Part shown: positions 1 through 8,542 of the stretch, piece by piece | Numbering within the stretch: position 1 is the first letter of the stretch | Layout of the letters: the number at the start of each line of letters is the position of its first letter | NCBI GenBank assembly: GCA_035295665.1 | Contig: DATGIQ010000125.1 | Span: 1-16,379, forward strand | DNA: 16,379 bases | Origin: DATGIQ01 sp035295665 | Lineage (GTDB): Bacteria; Planctomycetota; Planctomycetia; Gemmatales; Gemmataceae | Direction: 5' to 3' | Made by a program: the position numbers and the translations under genes | The notes under the pieces: model-generated | The model's input: the letters and a program-made list of their open reading frames with translations, nothing else | Databases searched by the model: none | Told to the model about the DNA's origin: nothing

Positions 1-3000
1 ACGGGCGGCACGGAGCAAAACACCGCCATCGTGGGCGGTACTGGCTGGCAAACGCGCATCTTCGAGATCAGCGGCAGCAATCTGACGGTGAAGTTTGAGA
101 ACCTGACGATCACGGGCGGCAATTTCGTCGGCACCAATTCCAATAGCACAGCCCAGGGCGGCGGCATGCTGATCGACAGCGGCAATGTGATGATGACGAA
201 TGTGGCCGTCACGGCAAATAGAGCGGGAGGAGCAGCAGGATCGGCAGGTGCGCCCGGCGTGGCCGGCCGCGGAGTAACCGCCTTGAACGGTGGCCACGGC
301 GGTAACGGCGGCGCAGCCGAGGGCGGCGGCATTTACTTGGCTTCCGGCAGTCTGACACTCACCAACGCCAACCTCAGTGGCAACCGCGCGACGGGAGGTA
401 ACGGCGGTAATGGAGGCAACGGAACGTATCAACTCACGATGGCTCACCACGCAGCCAATGGCCCCAATGGCGACAATGGTGCGACAGCTGCCAGTGCCGC
501 CGCGGCAGCGGGGAATGGTGGCGATGGTGGAGATGGTCAGGATGCAGTTCCGACGGTTCCGCTGAAGATCGGCGGCGGCGGCGACGGCGGCGATGGCGGC
601 GACGCCAGCGGCGGCGGTCTCTACGTCGCCTCGGGCCAGGTGACGATTACGAACAGCCAAATCAGTAACAACACCGCTCAGGGCGGGGCAGGCGGGCACG
701 GCGGACTGCACGGCCTCGAGGCGGTCATCGTGGGCGGCGCGTTTTTTGATGTTTACGGCGGCGGCGCGGGGGGCATCGGTGGTAATGGGGGCGGCCACAA
801 CATGGCAGGCGTCAACACTGGCGCCATGCGGGGTGGTAATGGCGGCAATGGGGGCAAGGGTGGAAAGGGCGGCAACGGCGGCCACGGCGGCGATGGTGCC
901 GACGGCGGGGATGGCGGCAGCGGGGGCAACGGCGGGAATGCGGACGGCGGAGGTATTTATCTGGCCTCCGGCATGCTAACCGTTGTGTCCAGCAGGGTGG
1001 ATAGCAATACGGCTCAGGGAGGCAATGGAGGAGTAGGGACTGCGGGAGGTCCGGGAGGACCGGGCGGAGCAGGCGGACCCGGTGGGCATGGCGGCCAGGG
1101 AGGCAATGCCGGCGCGGGCGGCAATGGTGCAACCACGGACGGTGCCCCCGGCCGAGGCGGGGCCGGGGGCGACGCCGGCATCGGCGGTGACGGCGGCGAC
1201 GAGGGGGATGCGGGCAAGGGTGGCAAGGGCGGGGCTGGCGGCGATGGCGGCGGGGCGCGTGGCGGCGGTGTGTACGTCGCTGGAGGCACGGTCACCATTC
1301 TCCTCACCAACTTCGATTCCAATAAAGCATTGGGTGGCAACGGTGCCAACGGTGCCAACGGTGGCCCCGGCGGTGCCGCCTTGGAAACCACCGCCGGCGG
1401 TCGGGTCGTGCATTTCGGCGGAGCTGCAGGCGGCTTTGGCGAGACCGGCGGCCCTGCCGGACACGGCGGGGCCAATTTGGATCGCATGGGGATGACTATC
1501 GGACATGGTCCAGGCGGCCACGGAGGTCAAGGTGGCAATGGTGGCAATGGTGGCGGCGGTGGCATGGGCGGCGATGGGGGCGACCCCGGTGATGGCGGCA
1601 GCGGCGGGGACGGATTGGGCGGCGGCATCTTCATGGCCGGTGGCAGCCTCACACTTGTCCAAGGCTCCATGACCAACAATCAGGCGCTCGGGGGAGCGGG
1701 CGGTAACGGAGGAGCGGGCGGCCCTGGCGGAGCGGCCGGAATAGGCGGCTCAGGAGGCGCGGGCGGCAATGGGGGACCGGGACTTTCCGGTGCCAATGTT
1801 ACAGCCGCCGGTGGCCACGGCGGCAACGGGGGCAACGGCGGCGATGGCGGCGACGGCGGCAATGGTGGCCGCGCCGGCCATGCCGGCAACGGCGGCAATG
1901 GCGAAGGGGGAGATGTTTACGCCGCCTCTGGGTTTTCAGCCTCCCTGAACCGCACGCCCCTGAGCGGCACCGCTCAGGGGGGCAAGGCCGGAGCTGTCGG
2001 CGCCCTAGGCGCCGGAGGCAGCGGCGGAATGGGCGGCCAGGGAGGTCGCGCCGGGGTGGGCGGCGTCGGCAATCCGATTGGCGCTAGCGGCACAGAAGGC
2101 GGCATGGGCAATGACGGTTCTGCAGGAACCCCAGGTATGGCTTCCGGTCCGGCTTCCGATGGCACCAGCTTCGGTGACACCGTCTTTGGGACGGTCGGCT
2201 CGGAAACCATGCCGCCGACGGCGCTGCTCAGCGCTGCCAGCGTCACCAGCACTAACGCCGGCAATCTCAATCCGTACACCTTCACCGTCACGTACACCGA
2301 TCCCGTCTTGGTGAATGGGTCAAGCATCAGCGGCGCAGTTGTCCAGGTGCAGATGCCCAATGGTTCGACCATCATGGCCACGCCGGGCAACTTCATGCTC
2401 TCGGGAATCCAGGATGGACAGGGCGACGCCCAGACGGTCACCGTCACGTACCAGATTACCCCGCCCGGCGGCTCCTGGAGCAGCGCGCCCAACGGCACGT
2501 ACATCATCAACCTGGTTTCCAATCCGCCGATCGACCTCGCCGGCAATGCGGTCGCGACCGGCACTCTGGGCAGCTTCACCGTCAACGTCGGCACGACCCC
2601 GGCTCCTCCGGTCATCAACTCCATCAGTCCGCAGACAGTGGCCAATGGCACCATGTTGCAATTCACCGTCATGGCCAGCAGTCCCACAGGAGCGCCCGTG
2701 ACTTACAGCCTCGGCCCCGGTGCGCCTGCAGGAGCGAGCATCAATCCTCAGACGGGCCAATTCACCTGGACGCCTTCCGAAGCCAACGGCATCGCGCCCG
2801 GAGTCTACAATGTGACCGTTACGGCAACGGAAGCGACTGCTCCTCCACTGTCCAGTTCGACCACCGTCTCGATTACCGTCGGTCCCAGTTCGACCAGCCA
2901 GGGTTCCGGGATTACGGGTCGGCAAATTGTGGCGTCGGGACTGGCGCAGAGCGCGGAGTATTATCGGGACTTGATTACGACAGCCTACCAACAGTTTCTG

Positions 3001-3534
3001 GGTCGGGCACCGGATACCGTGGGCCTAGCGTCCTGGCTTGGCCAGATGCAGAACCACGTCCTGTCCGACCAGCGTCTGGATGCGGCATTCACATCCTCTG
3101 CGGAATACCTGGGCCACCACGGCGGTGCCGGCCAGGGCTGGATCACCAGCCTTTATCAGAACCTGCTCAACCGGACTCCGGGCGCATCCGAAGTGCAGTA
3201 CTGGCTCAATCAATTGGCAGCCGGCGAGAGTCCCGCCAGCGTGGCCTATGCCTTCGCGAACAGCGTGGAACGCCAATCGGATCTCGTGGCCTCCTACTAC
3301 CAGCAATACCTACACCGCAGCGGATCTCCCGCAGAGATCAACGGCTGGGTCAACCAGCTGGAGAACGGCAGCCTGACGAACGAACAGGTGATTGCCGCGT
3401 TCGTCAGTTCGCAGGAGTACTACCAGGAGCGGGGCGGCGACATTGTCGATTGGTTGTACGCAGCCTATCGTTCGGTGCTGAACCGCGAGCCGGACACGAG
3501 TGGCTATCAATCTTGGCTCCAGCATTTGCAGTAG
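1..3534 (+). CDS. Giant secreted Gly-rich beta-helix / Ig-like / DUF4214 protein, 5'-truncated by window edge
   Basis: The reading frame is open from base 1, and the codons before the GTG at 31 read as a natural continuation, so the real start lies left of the window; 1177 codons are visible. Seven modules of about 35 residues with a G-G-G-[IVL]-[YF]-x-A-S-G core followed by a beta strand and an N/T-rich turn begin at about 157, 322, 610, 946, 1261, 1618 and 1906. They alternate with Gly/Asn/Asp-rich spacers built of GGNGG/GGDGG units. This pattern resembles parallel beta-helix (pectate-lyase-like) surface proteins. From about 2209 two Ig-like domains follow (2209-2600 and 2605-2880). At about 2950-3531 there are three full and one half alpha-helical repeats of DUF4214 type (motifs such as QxxLxRxPDxxGxxxW and AAFxSSxEY). 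Likely exported to the cell surface, role unknown. The half repeat at the C-terminus could be natural or a truncation. The seventh module is degenerate. Confidence 0.88.
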   Translation, partial: TGGTEQNTAIVGGTGWQTRIFEISGSNLTVKFENLTITGGNFVGTNSNSTAQGGGMLIDSGNVMMTNVAVTANRAGGAAGSAGAPGVAGRGVTALNGGHGGNGGAAEGGGIYLASGSLTLTNANLSGNRATGGNGGNGGNGTYQLTMAHHAANGPNGDNGATAASAAAAAGNGGDGGDGQDAVPTVPLKIGGGGDGGDGGDASGGGLYVASGQVTITNSQISNNTAQGGAGGHGGLHGLEAVIVGGAFFDVYGGGAGGIGGNGGGHNMAGVNTGAMRGGNGGNGGKGGKGGNGGHGGDGADGGDGGSGGNGGNADGGGIYLASGMLTVVSSRVDSNTAQGGNGGVGTAGGPGGPGGAGGPGGHGGQGGNAGAGGNGATTDGAPGRGGAGGDAGIGGDGGDEGDAGKGGKGGAGGDGGGARGGGVYVAGGTVTILLTNFDSNKALGGNGANGANGGPGGAALETTAGGRVVHFGGAAGGFGETGGPAGHGGANLDRMGMTIGHGPGGHGGQGGNGGNGGGGGMGGDGGDPGDGGSGGDGLGGGIFMAGGSLTLVQGSMTNNQALGGAGGNGGAGGPGGAAGIGGSGGAGGNGGPGLSGANVTAAGGHGGNGGNGGDGGDGGNGGRAGHAGNGGNGEGGDVYAASGFSASLNRTPLSGTAQGGKAGAVGALGAGGSGGMGGQGGRAGVGGVGNPIGASGTEGGMGNDGSAGTPGMASGPASDGTSFGDTVFGTVGSETMPPTALLSAASVTSTNAGNLNPYTFTVTYTDPVLVNGSSISGAVVQVQMPNGSTIMATPGNFMLSGIQDGQGDAQTVTVTYQITPPGGSWSSAPNGTYIINLVSNPPIDLAGNAVATGTLGSFTVNVGTTPAPPVINSISPQTVANGTMLQFTVMASSPTGAPVTYSLGPGAPAGASINPQTGQFTWTPSEANGIAPGVYNVTVTATEATAPPLSSSTTVSITVGPSSTSQGSGITGRQIVASGLAQSAEYYRDLITTAYQQFLGRAPDTVGLASWLGQMQNHVLSDQRLDAAFTSSAEYLGHHGGAGQGWITSLYQNLLNRTPGASEVQYWLNQLAAGESPASVAYAFANSVERQSDLVASYYQQYLHRSGSPAEINGWVNQLENGSLTNEQVIAAFVSSQEYYQERGGDIVDWLYAAYRSVLNREPDTSGYQSWLQHLQ

Positions 3535-3538
3535 GTTG

Positions 3539-3599
3539 GTTGCGTGGCGGTTCGCCCAACCGCGTGGAGCCCGCGCGGTTGGGCGAACCGCCACGCAAC
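3539..3599. terminator. Perfect 26-bp inverted repeat between convergent genes, possible bidirectional terminator
   Basis: The arms 3539-3564 and 3574-3599 are exact reverse complements with a 9-base loop (3565-3573). The element starts five bases after the stop of the plus-strand giant gene and ends 17 bases before the stop of the minus-strand G8 gene. Its position fits a shared terminator for both. There is no T-tract on either side, so it is not a textbook intrinsic terminator. A REP-like or MITE-like dispersed palindrome is an equally good reading. Confidence 0.5.
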
Positions 3600-3615
3600 G
3601 GACGGCAAAACCGGA

Positions 3616-5757
3616 TTATGAGGGGCCCAGCACCAAGACGTGCGGCATTTTCTCGATATTGCCGGCCGCGTCTTCGGCGTGGGCAACCAGGTTCACTTCG
3701 CCTGACCCCGTGTCCTCCAGCACGATCTCCCACTCCGCGAAGTTAGGAGCCAAGGCGTGAGCTTCCCGTCCGTTCACCAGGATTCGCTTCACGATACCAT
3801 TATCGGAAGCCGTTCCGCGCACGGTCAGTTTCCCCTTTTCCCCGCTGACGTGCGTGATGACGGTGACAGGTGGCAAATCGTCTACAGGATCCAGTGGTTT
3901 GGGATACTCTTTGTCCTCGTTGGGCGCCTTTCCTCCGAAGCCATAATGGTTCTCCTGGGGAGTCTGGCTAAAGTGAAGCGCGTGGTAAGCGTGCCGGTTA
4001 TATTCCGGCCGCCAGACGCCGTAGTCCGCGTCATAAATATCCAGGTTGTCCAACAGGACGGAAGGGGAGACCGGATGAATCGCCCAGTGGACGTTCCAGG
4101 CTTTGTAATTGCGGATCACGAAGGGATGCTGCGCATCCGGCCCGACGCCATCGACGTTGGGTTTTCCAAACGGGACGCCGCCGCCCAGGTTAAACGCATG
4201 CCGCCGCTGGCAGTGGGCTTCGTTGTCCTCGAAGCGGACAAACGGCAGCGTGCGGATGTCGACTTTCTCCCGCCGGCCGTTGGGTTGCAATACGGGTAGG
4301 ACCGGGTCGAAGTCGGCCGTCTTCGCCGCTTGGAAAAAGTAGCCGTACTCATCACACTCACAGGCCACGTTGCGGGTAAATGCGTTCAGGCTGTTGGCCC
4401 ACCAAAAGCCCGCGCCGTCGTTTTTGTCGAAAGGGAATACCTGGTTCGGCAATGGTTTGGCAGTGTAGGCCTGCACGGCGAGGTTACGATCGAGGACGTT
4501 GTAGGCCTCGGTGCCGTCCTCCAGGAAGAAACCGTGGCCCTTGCTCCGGTAGCCGACGCAGTCGCGCACCACCAAGAAGTTGGTGCCGTGGATCGTTAGC
4601 CAACGGTTGCCGGCGTCCCAAATCGAGGCGCCGATCACCGAACTGCCGCGCATGGTGTCGCCGGCGAGGTGAAAATGCAGGCTGTAGCGACCGAGGACGC
4701 CTTCCTTGCCAAGCCGGCGGAATTCGGCGTAGCTGATCGACCCAGCCGAATGACGATGATACATCGTGTGGCCGGCTTGATCGCTGGGAGCGCCCGGCTG
4801 GGATTCCACAATTAGGTTGCGGCTCAAGTTGGCGACCTCCCCGCGATAAGCGCCCTGGCACTGATGGTCATAGGTCAGCGGCCGGTCGAGCGTCAGTTCG
4901 GTCCCGTTGAGACGTTGGATGAATCGTTCCTCCGTGGTCGTATCATCGCGGGTGCTCGGCTTGAACGGCCTCTGGCCAGGCAAATGCCCTGGGCGAGCAA
5001 CTTTGACTTGCCGGACTGTGGCCGGCAGGATAACCCGATCGCCAACACGCCAGCCCGGTACGGGTTCGGCAAGCATTACGTTGACGGAGCCGGCCTTGGC
5101 CTCGGCCCCGAGCTTAACCCAGGCGCGCCGGACCGGGGCGCCGTGGAAGTCCATGCGGCCGCCGCAACAGACAATGGCTGGGCACGATTCCTTGTCCATG
5201 CCCTCGAAATAGCATAGTTGGATGGTGGCCGTGTGGTTGGCGGGGATCGGCTCATTCGGAGTGCCCACCTCCAGAGCAGGCCGGGGCTCCCCTGGTTTCA
5301 TCTCCGGCAAGTGCGCATCGCAGTCGAAACCGTTCTCGCTGGCATCGTCGCCTGGCTGAATCTTGATCAGGCCGACGCTGAGCAGCGTGTTGCGATCGCG
5401 GGCAAAGGTCAAGGTGCCGGCAATATGGATTGATCGGATTCGAGCAGGAATGCTGTTGTGCACATCATAGGTGACCGTGTGCCCGGCCCGTATCTGGACC
5501 CTGGTCCCATCGCCGGGAACCTTGCCACCTTCCCAAGTTGCCGGCTCCGACCACGGGCCGCTATGCGCAGAACGGATCCGCTCCGGCACGGATTTGCCAC
5601 CCTCCTTCGACCGCTTCCATTCCAGGTCGTTGGGTTCTGCGGCAGCAGCCACGCCGGCAGCGCCGACAATCATGAGCACCATCGCGGCAATTTTCAACTT
5701 CGTGAGGAACATGGTAGCTTTCAGGACCCCCTTTGCATTCTTCAACACGTTTTCCAT
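3616..5757 (-). CDS. Secreted G8-domain, CEMIP/TMEM2-like beta-helix protein with C-terminal Ig-like domain
   Basis: A 713-residue protein. Residues 1-40 are a long leader with a basic stretch and a hydrophobic run ending AGVAAAA, a plausible signal peptidase I site before EPND. Residues 66 to about 205 match the G8 domain: SGPWSEPATW near the start, then P-GDGTRVQI, HTVTYD and the G-x-L-x-F strand. The middle reads as a right-handed beta-helix of the CEMIP/TMEM2/fibrocystin-L kind, with GRYSLHFHLAGD, TIHGTN, DCVGYRSKGHGFFLEDG. The last ~85 residues (from PPVTVITHVSG) look like a bacterial Ig-like domain with ASDNG and LVNGREA. In animals CEMIP and TMEM2 take part in hyaluronan breakdown, so a polysaccharide-binding or cleaving role is plausible but inferred. 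Met16 is a possible alternative start; neither start has a convincing Shine-Dalgarno sequence. It follows the 5790-8294 gene by 32 bp on the same strand, likely one operon. Confidence 0.85.
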   Translation of the reverse strand: MENVLKNAKGVLKATMFLTKLKIAAMVLMIVGAAGVAAAAEPNDLEWKRSKEGGKSVPERIRSAHSGPWSEPATWEGGKVPGDGTRVQIRAGHTVTYDVHNSIPARIRSIHIAGTLTFARDRNTLLSVGLIKIQPGDDASENGFDCDAHLPEMKPGEPRPALEVGTPNEPIPANHTATIQLCYFEGMDKESCPAIVCCGGRMDFHGAPVRRAWVKLGAEAKAGSVNVMLAEPVPGWRVGDRVILPATVRQVKVARPGHLPGQRPFKPSTRDDTTTEERFIQRLNGTELTLDRPLTYDHQCQGAYRGEVANLSRNLIVESQPGAPSDQAGHTMYHRHSAGSISYAEFRRLGKEGVLGRYSLHFHLAGDTMRGSSVIGASIWDAGNRWLTIHGTNFLVVRDCVGYRSKGHGFFLEDGTEAYNVLDRNLAVQAYTAKPLPNQVFPFDKNDGAGFWWANSLNAFTRNVACECDEYGYFFQAAKTADFDPVLPVLQPNGRREKVDIRTLPFVRFEDNEAHCQRRHAFNLGGGVPFGKPNVDGVGPDAQHPFVIRNYKAWNVHWAIHPVSPSVLLDNLDIYDADYGVWRPEYNRHAYHALHFSQTPQENHYGFGGKAPNEDKEYPKPLDPVDDLPPVTVITHVSGEKGKLTVRGTASDNGIVKRILVNGREAHALAPNFAEWEIVLEDTGSGEVNLVAHAEDAAGNIEKMPHVLVLGPS

Positions 5758-5789
5758 TATTCACGCTTGCAGGGGGCACCCAGCGAGTC

Positions 5790-8294
5790 CTACGGCGCGA
5801 ATTCCACCTTGGCATAGAACAGCCGCTGCCGGTCGCCACGCTGGTAGAAATCTTCCAGCAGCGTGCCCAGGTTCGGCTGAATCTTGCGATTTGAGGATTG
5901 GATCCGCCCATTCAAGTGGATCATCAGCGGTTTCTCGAAATCGATCATCCCCGGCCCGAGCCAGATGGCCACTTTCTTGAAGCCGTGAGCGTTGACGGTC
6001 AGGTGATTGCCTTCACTGCTGCGCGCCGCCTGCAACAGGGCCGGACCAAGGGTGCCGCTCCATTTCTGAGCGCTGTTGATATGCCGGTCGAGCAGACCGT
6101 CGCCGCTGAGCCAGTAGAAGTGATTGTCCGTCGGCCGCATACTGCGAAACTCTTCCCCATAGCCCGCGCCGGTGCCGCTGCGGCCCAACTGCGGGAAGGC
6201 GGCAGAGCGTTTCTTGCGGCTCATCCAGTCAAACATGAACGGGACCTCGCCCTCGAACCACTCGCGGCCCCGACCTCGGTACTGGACCGAGATGGCAGGG
6301 TAAGAATGGCCGATCCAGTACTCGAATTGCAGACGGTTTTCCTTGGCGGTGTCGCCGTCGTAATCCCCATCGACGACGTAGAACGGCAGATACTGGGCGT
6401 TTTGCTTGTAAGCCTTGGCGAAGTAGTGCGGCGCGCCTCCCATCAGGAGTACACCGGCGAAGAGATCGGGATGGGCCAGGCCGACATCGTAGGCCATCTT
6501 GCCCCCTTCACCCAGACCAAACAAAAAGACCCGGTCCGAATCCACCTCCAAGCGCTGGCGCAGGTCGCGCAGCACGTCCAGCACGGCCCGATGCTCTTCA
6601 GCGGTGTAGCCATAGCTGTCGCCGGAACCGGTCCGCCATTCCGGCGCCACGAGGATGTACCCGTGCTGCGCCGCCAAAGTACTCCATCGCTTCAGCATCT
6701 CTTCGGGCTTTTCGCCGCCTTCATGCAAGACGAACAGCACCGGATAGGAGCGGCCGTGGTGGTACTCGGGCGGCAGTCGTAGAAAGTAACTGGGGCCTTT
6801 GCGGTAACTCAATGGAAACTCGGCGTGGAGCGAAAGCGTCGTCGGGGGAAGGAGCTTGTAAATGGCCGAGAGTGCCCAGTAGAGCGCGGCCGGGCGGAAA
6901 GGAAGGGCGCCGGCAGCCCACGGGCCATTCTTCAGGAAGGCCGATTCCAAAGGCTCCGGTGGTGGAAGCGATCGTATCAGCTGCGCCAGCTCATCGAACG
7001 GCACTCCTTGTTTCGAGTCGTAGGCCGTCACCATTTGTTGCCGGCTGCCGCTATTGTGCGTTTTTTGATAGTCAAGAACGAACTGCCGGGCCCGCCACAG
7101 GCGCACGCCCGTTTCCACGTTGGCCTCGGCCGAGTTGCTCCCCAACAGCCAACCGGACATGGCCAGCGTCAGCAGTTGCTCCGGAGTGTGCTCGGGCGTG
7201 CGGTTGCGCTGGATTTCCAGCTTCGCCTGCTCCGCCAGCTTGAGGAAAGCCTCGAGCCGGCTGACCGTATCCGGGTTCAGTTCCAATTCGATGGCCGCCG
7301 CCGCTTCTTTGAACAGCTTGCCATGGACAGGATCCGTCAGGCGTGCCGAGCACTCGTCGAGAAGGCCGCGGGCAAGGACCAAGTTCTTGTTGATCGTCTC
7401 ATAGGTCCCACGCATGACATCCACGCGCGCGATCAATTTCTCTTCGAGCCCCTGTTGCGGGAAGATCGCCAATCGTGCCTGCACCCAATGATGCCGGCCA
7501 TTCTTGTGCGCCTCTTCGAGCAGGTCGACGTATTGCCAGGCCAAAAGCTTCTTGAGCTCTTCCCGCGCCGCCTCCACCTTGTCCTTTTGGTCAGGCGAAT
7601 CGCGCAGAATGCCATCCAGCTCCGCGGCAGCTTTGTCGTACCAGCCGGCCTGGACCAGGAAGTGGAAGATACGGAAGCGTTTGCCGGCGTCGGTGCTGTC
7701 GCCGGTCAGCTTCAGTTCGGGGTGCTGCGTCAGCAATGTGCGAACGGTCTTCGGGTCCAATTCCTGGGTCAGGTAATAGGTCTTCCATTCATAGTCACGG
7801 GCGTCCACGCTGGCGATTTTGGGGGTCAGCAATGTGAGGTGTTGTGGAACCTGTCTTCGGCCGTCCGGCGTGTTAATCGTCAGAACACGGTCCCACTTGC
7901 TATTCCAATCGGTTACCGCGGTCACCTGCCAGGGCGGCACCTTGAAGCGCGATCGGCGCACGATGGGACTTTTTAAGCGGATAGGGTCGGCTTCGCGGGC
8001 CGGATCCTTGTCCGGAACTTCCTGAACTTGGAGCGGGCTGAAGGCGATTTTCCGGGCCTCATCATCCACCGTGAAGAAGCCGTTCAGCTTCGGCACCTGC
8101 ATTTGCACGCCACTGGCCGGATCGATGAAATACGTGGTTTCACGCTTGATTTTGCCTTGGAGCGTGTAGCCATCCTTGAAGATCACCAGATCGGCCGAGT
8201 TCGCGTTCCAGCTGCAAAGGAGGCAGAGCACCCCGGATAAGAGGATCCCGAGCGCACCACGTAAACGGGGAATACGGAATAGCCGGACATGCAT
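5790..8294 (-). CDS. Secreted protein with helical middle and degenerate alpha/beta-hydrolase (esterase/depolymerase-like) domain
   Basis: I place the start at 8294 (834 residues) because AAGGAAG lies 8 bases upstream and the next residues form a clean signal peptide: basic MHVRLFRIPRLR, hydrophobic core, cut near NANSA. The longer open frame up to 8384 would run into the predicted promoter. After the leader comes a beta-rich stretch (LVIFKDGYTLQGK), then about 300 residues of helical, TPR-like sequence, then from about residue 497 an alpha/beta-hydrolase fold like PHB-depolymerase/esterase-D proteins: YPVLFVLHEGG, ILVAPEW, RVFLFGLGEGG, a D-rich GDYDGD turn and GREWFEGEVP. The nucleophile elbow reads G-L-G-E-G-G where G-x-S-x-G is expected (Gly595 in place of Ser), and the usual GHEW-type His is Arg677. 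Catalysis of the classical kind is therefore unlikely; ligand binding or scaffolding is more probable. First gene of a likely two-gene unit with the G8 protein. Confidence 0.82.
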   Translation of the reverse strand: MHVRLFRIPRLRGALGILLSGVLCLLCSWNANSADLVIFKDGYTLQGKIKRETTYFIDPASGVQMQVPKLNGFFTVDDEARKIAFSPLQVQEVPDKDPAREADPIRLKSPIVRRSRFKVPPWQVTAVTDWNSKWDRVLTINTPDGRRQVPQHLTLLTPKIASVDARDYEWKTYYLTQELDPKTVRTLLTQHPELKLTGDSTDAGKRFRIFHFLVQAGWYDKAAAELDGILRDSPDQKDKVEAAREELKKLLAWQYVDLLEEAHKNGRHHWVQARLAIFPQQGLEEKLIARVDVMRGTYETINKNLVLARGLLDECSARLTDPVHGKLFKEAAAAIELELNPDTVSRLEAFLKLAEQAKLEIQRNRTPEHTPEQLLTLAMSGWLLGSNSAEANVETGVRLWRARQFVLDYQKTHNSGSRQQMVTAYDSKQGVPFDELAQLIRSLPPPEPLESAFLKNGPWAAGALPFRPAALYWALSAIYKLLPPTTLSLHAEFPLSYRKGPSYFLRLPPEYHHGRSYPVLFVLHEGGEKPEEMLKRWSTLAAQHGYILVAPEWRTGSGDSYGYTAEEHRAVLDVLRDLRQRLEVDSDRVFLFGLGEGGKMAYDVGLAHPDLFAGVLLMGGAPHYFAKAYKQNAQYLPFYVVDGDYDGDTAKENRLQFEYWIGHSYPAISVQYRGRGREWFEGEVPFMFDWMSRKKRSAAFPQLGRSGTGAGYGEEFRSMRPTDNHFYWLSGDGLLDRHINSAQKWSGTLGPALLQAARSSEGNHLTVNAHGFKKVAIWLGPGMIDFEKPLMIHLNGRIQSSNRKIQPNLGTLLEDFYQRGDRQRLFYAKVEFAP

Positions 8295-8302
8295 CGGAAG
8301 CG

Positions 8303-8309
8303 CTTCCTT
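8303..8309 (-). promoter_or_regulatory. Shine-Dalgarno site deciding the start at 8294, inside a 12-bp palindrome
   Basis: On the minus strand AAGGAAG sits 8 bases before the ATG at 8294. This is the clearest ribosome site in the window and favours this start over the upstream in-frame one at 8384. It overlaps the exact palindrome GGAAGCGCTTCC (8296-8307), which could act as an operator or mask the site; either role is inference. Confidence 0.6.
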
Positions 8310-8355
8310 AGGCAGTGCTAGGCCCGCACCAACACGGTGGACTAGCGGGTCCCAG

Positions 8356-8384
8356 AATCTTCCCCTCCCGTTTGAAGCGGTCAA
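8356..8384 (-). promoter_or_regulatory. Candidate sigma70-type promoter for the 8294->3616 gene pair
   Basis: On the minus strand TTGACC (8384-8379) is followed after exactly 17 bases by AAGATT (8361-8356). The -35 matches five of six consensus bases; the -10 is weaker. Transcription would begin near 8349, giving a leader of about 55 bases before the ATG at 8294. It lies in the 248-bp divergent gap. Confidence 0.35.
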
Positions 8385-8448
8385 CGAGGGACGGCAGGCG
8401 ATTGCTTCATTGTCCCAGGCTAGCGAAAGCAGTCAAGTTAAGTGTTGC

Positions 8449-8476
8449 TTGCGCCGTCCAGAAACGAGACAATAAT
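8449..8476 (+). promoter_or_regulatory. Weak candidate promoter for the zinc-ribbon gene
   Basis: TTGCGC (8449-8454), a 16-base spacer and AATAAT (8471-8476) lie about 65 bases before the ATG at 8543. AATAAT is the most AT-rich hexamer of this part of the gap. The match is modest, and this is the only candidate I see for the plus strand in the divergent region. Confidence 0.22.
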
Positions 8477-8542
8477 CACAGACGAGCGGAGGCGGGTAAG
8501 GAGCCTGGCTCTGCCGATAACACCCGATATCAATCACCGACT

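Noticed and set aside
1014..2687. Long Pro-rich and other minus-strand frames opposite the glycine-rich gene
   Set aside because: They are the complement of GGN/GGC codon runs (giving Pro/Ala/Arg-rich products), with no domain or ribosome site.
6825..7976. A 383-codon plus-strand frame opposite the degenerate-hydrolase gene
   Set aside because: The composition is Arg/Gln-rich with no motif, while the opposite strand has signal peptide, ribosome site and fold motifs.
8295..8384. Thirty-residue upstream extension of the degenerate-hydrolase frame
   Set aside because: It would hide the signal peptide, and a good ribosome site supports the start at 8294.
8315..8542. Upstream extension of the zinc-ribbon frame
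   Set aside because: It overlaps the likely promoter of the divergent gene and is basic and featureless; the recognisable ribbon starts right at the ATG at 8543.
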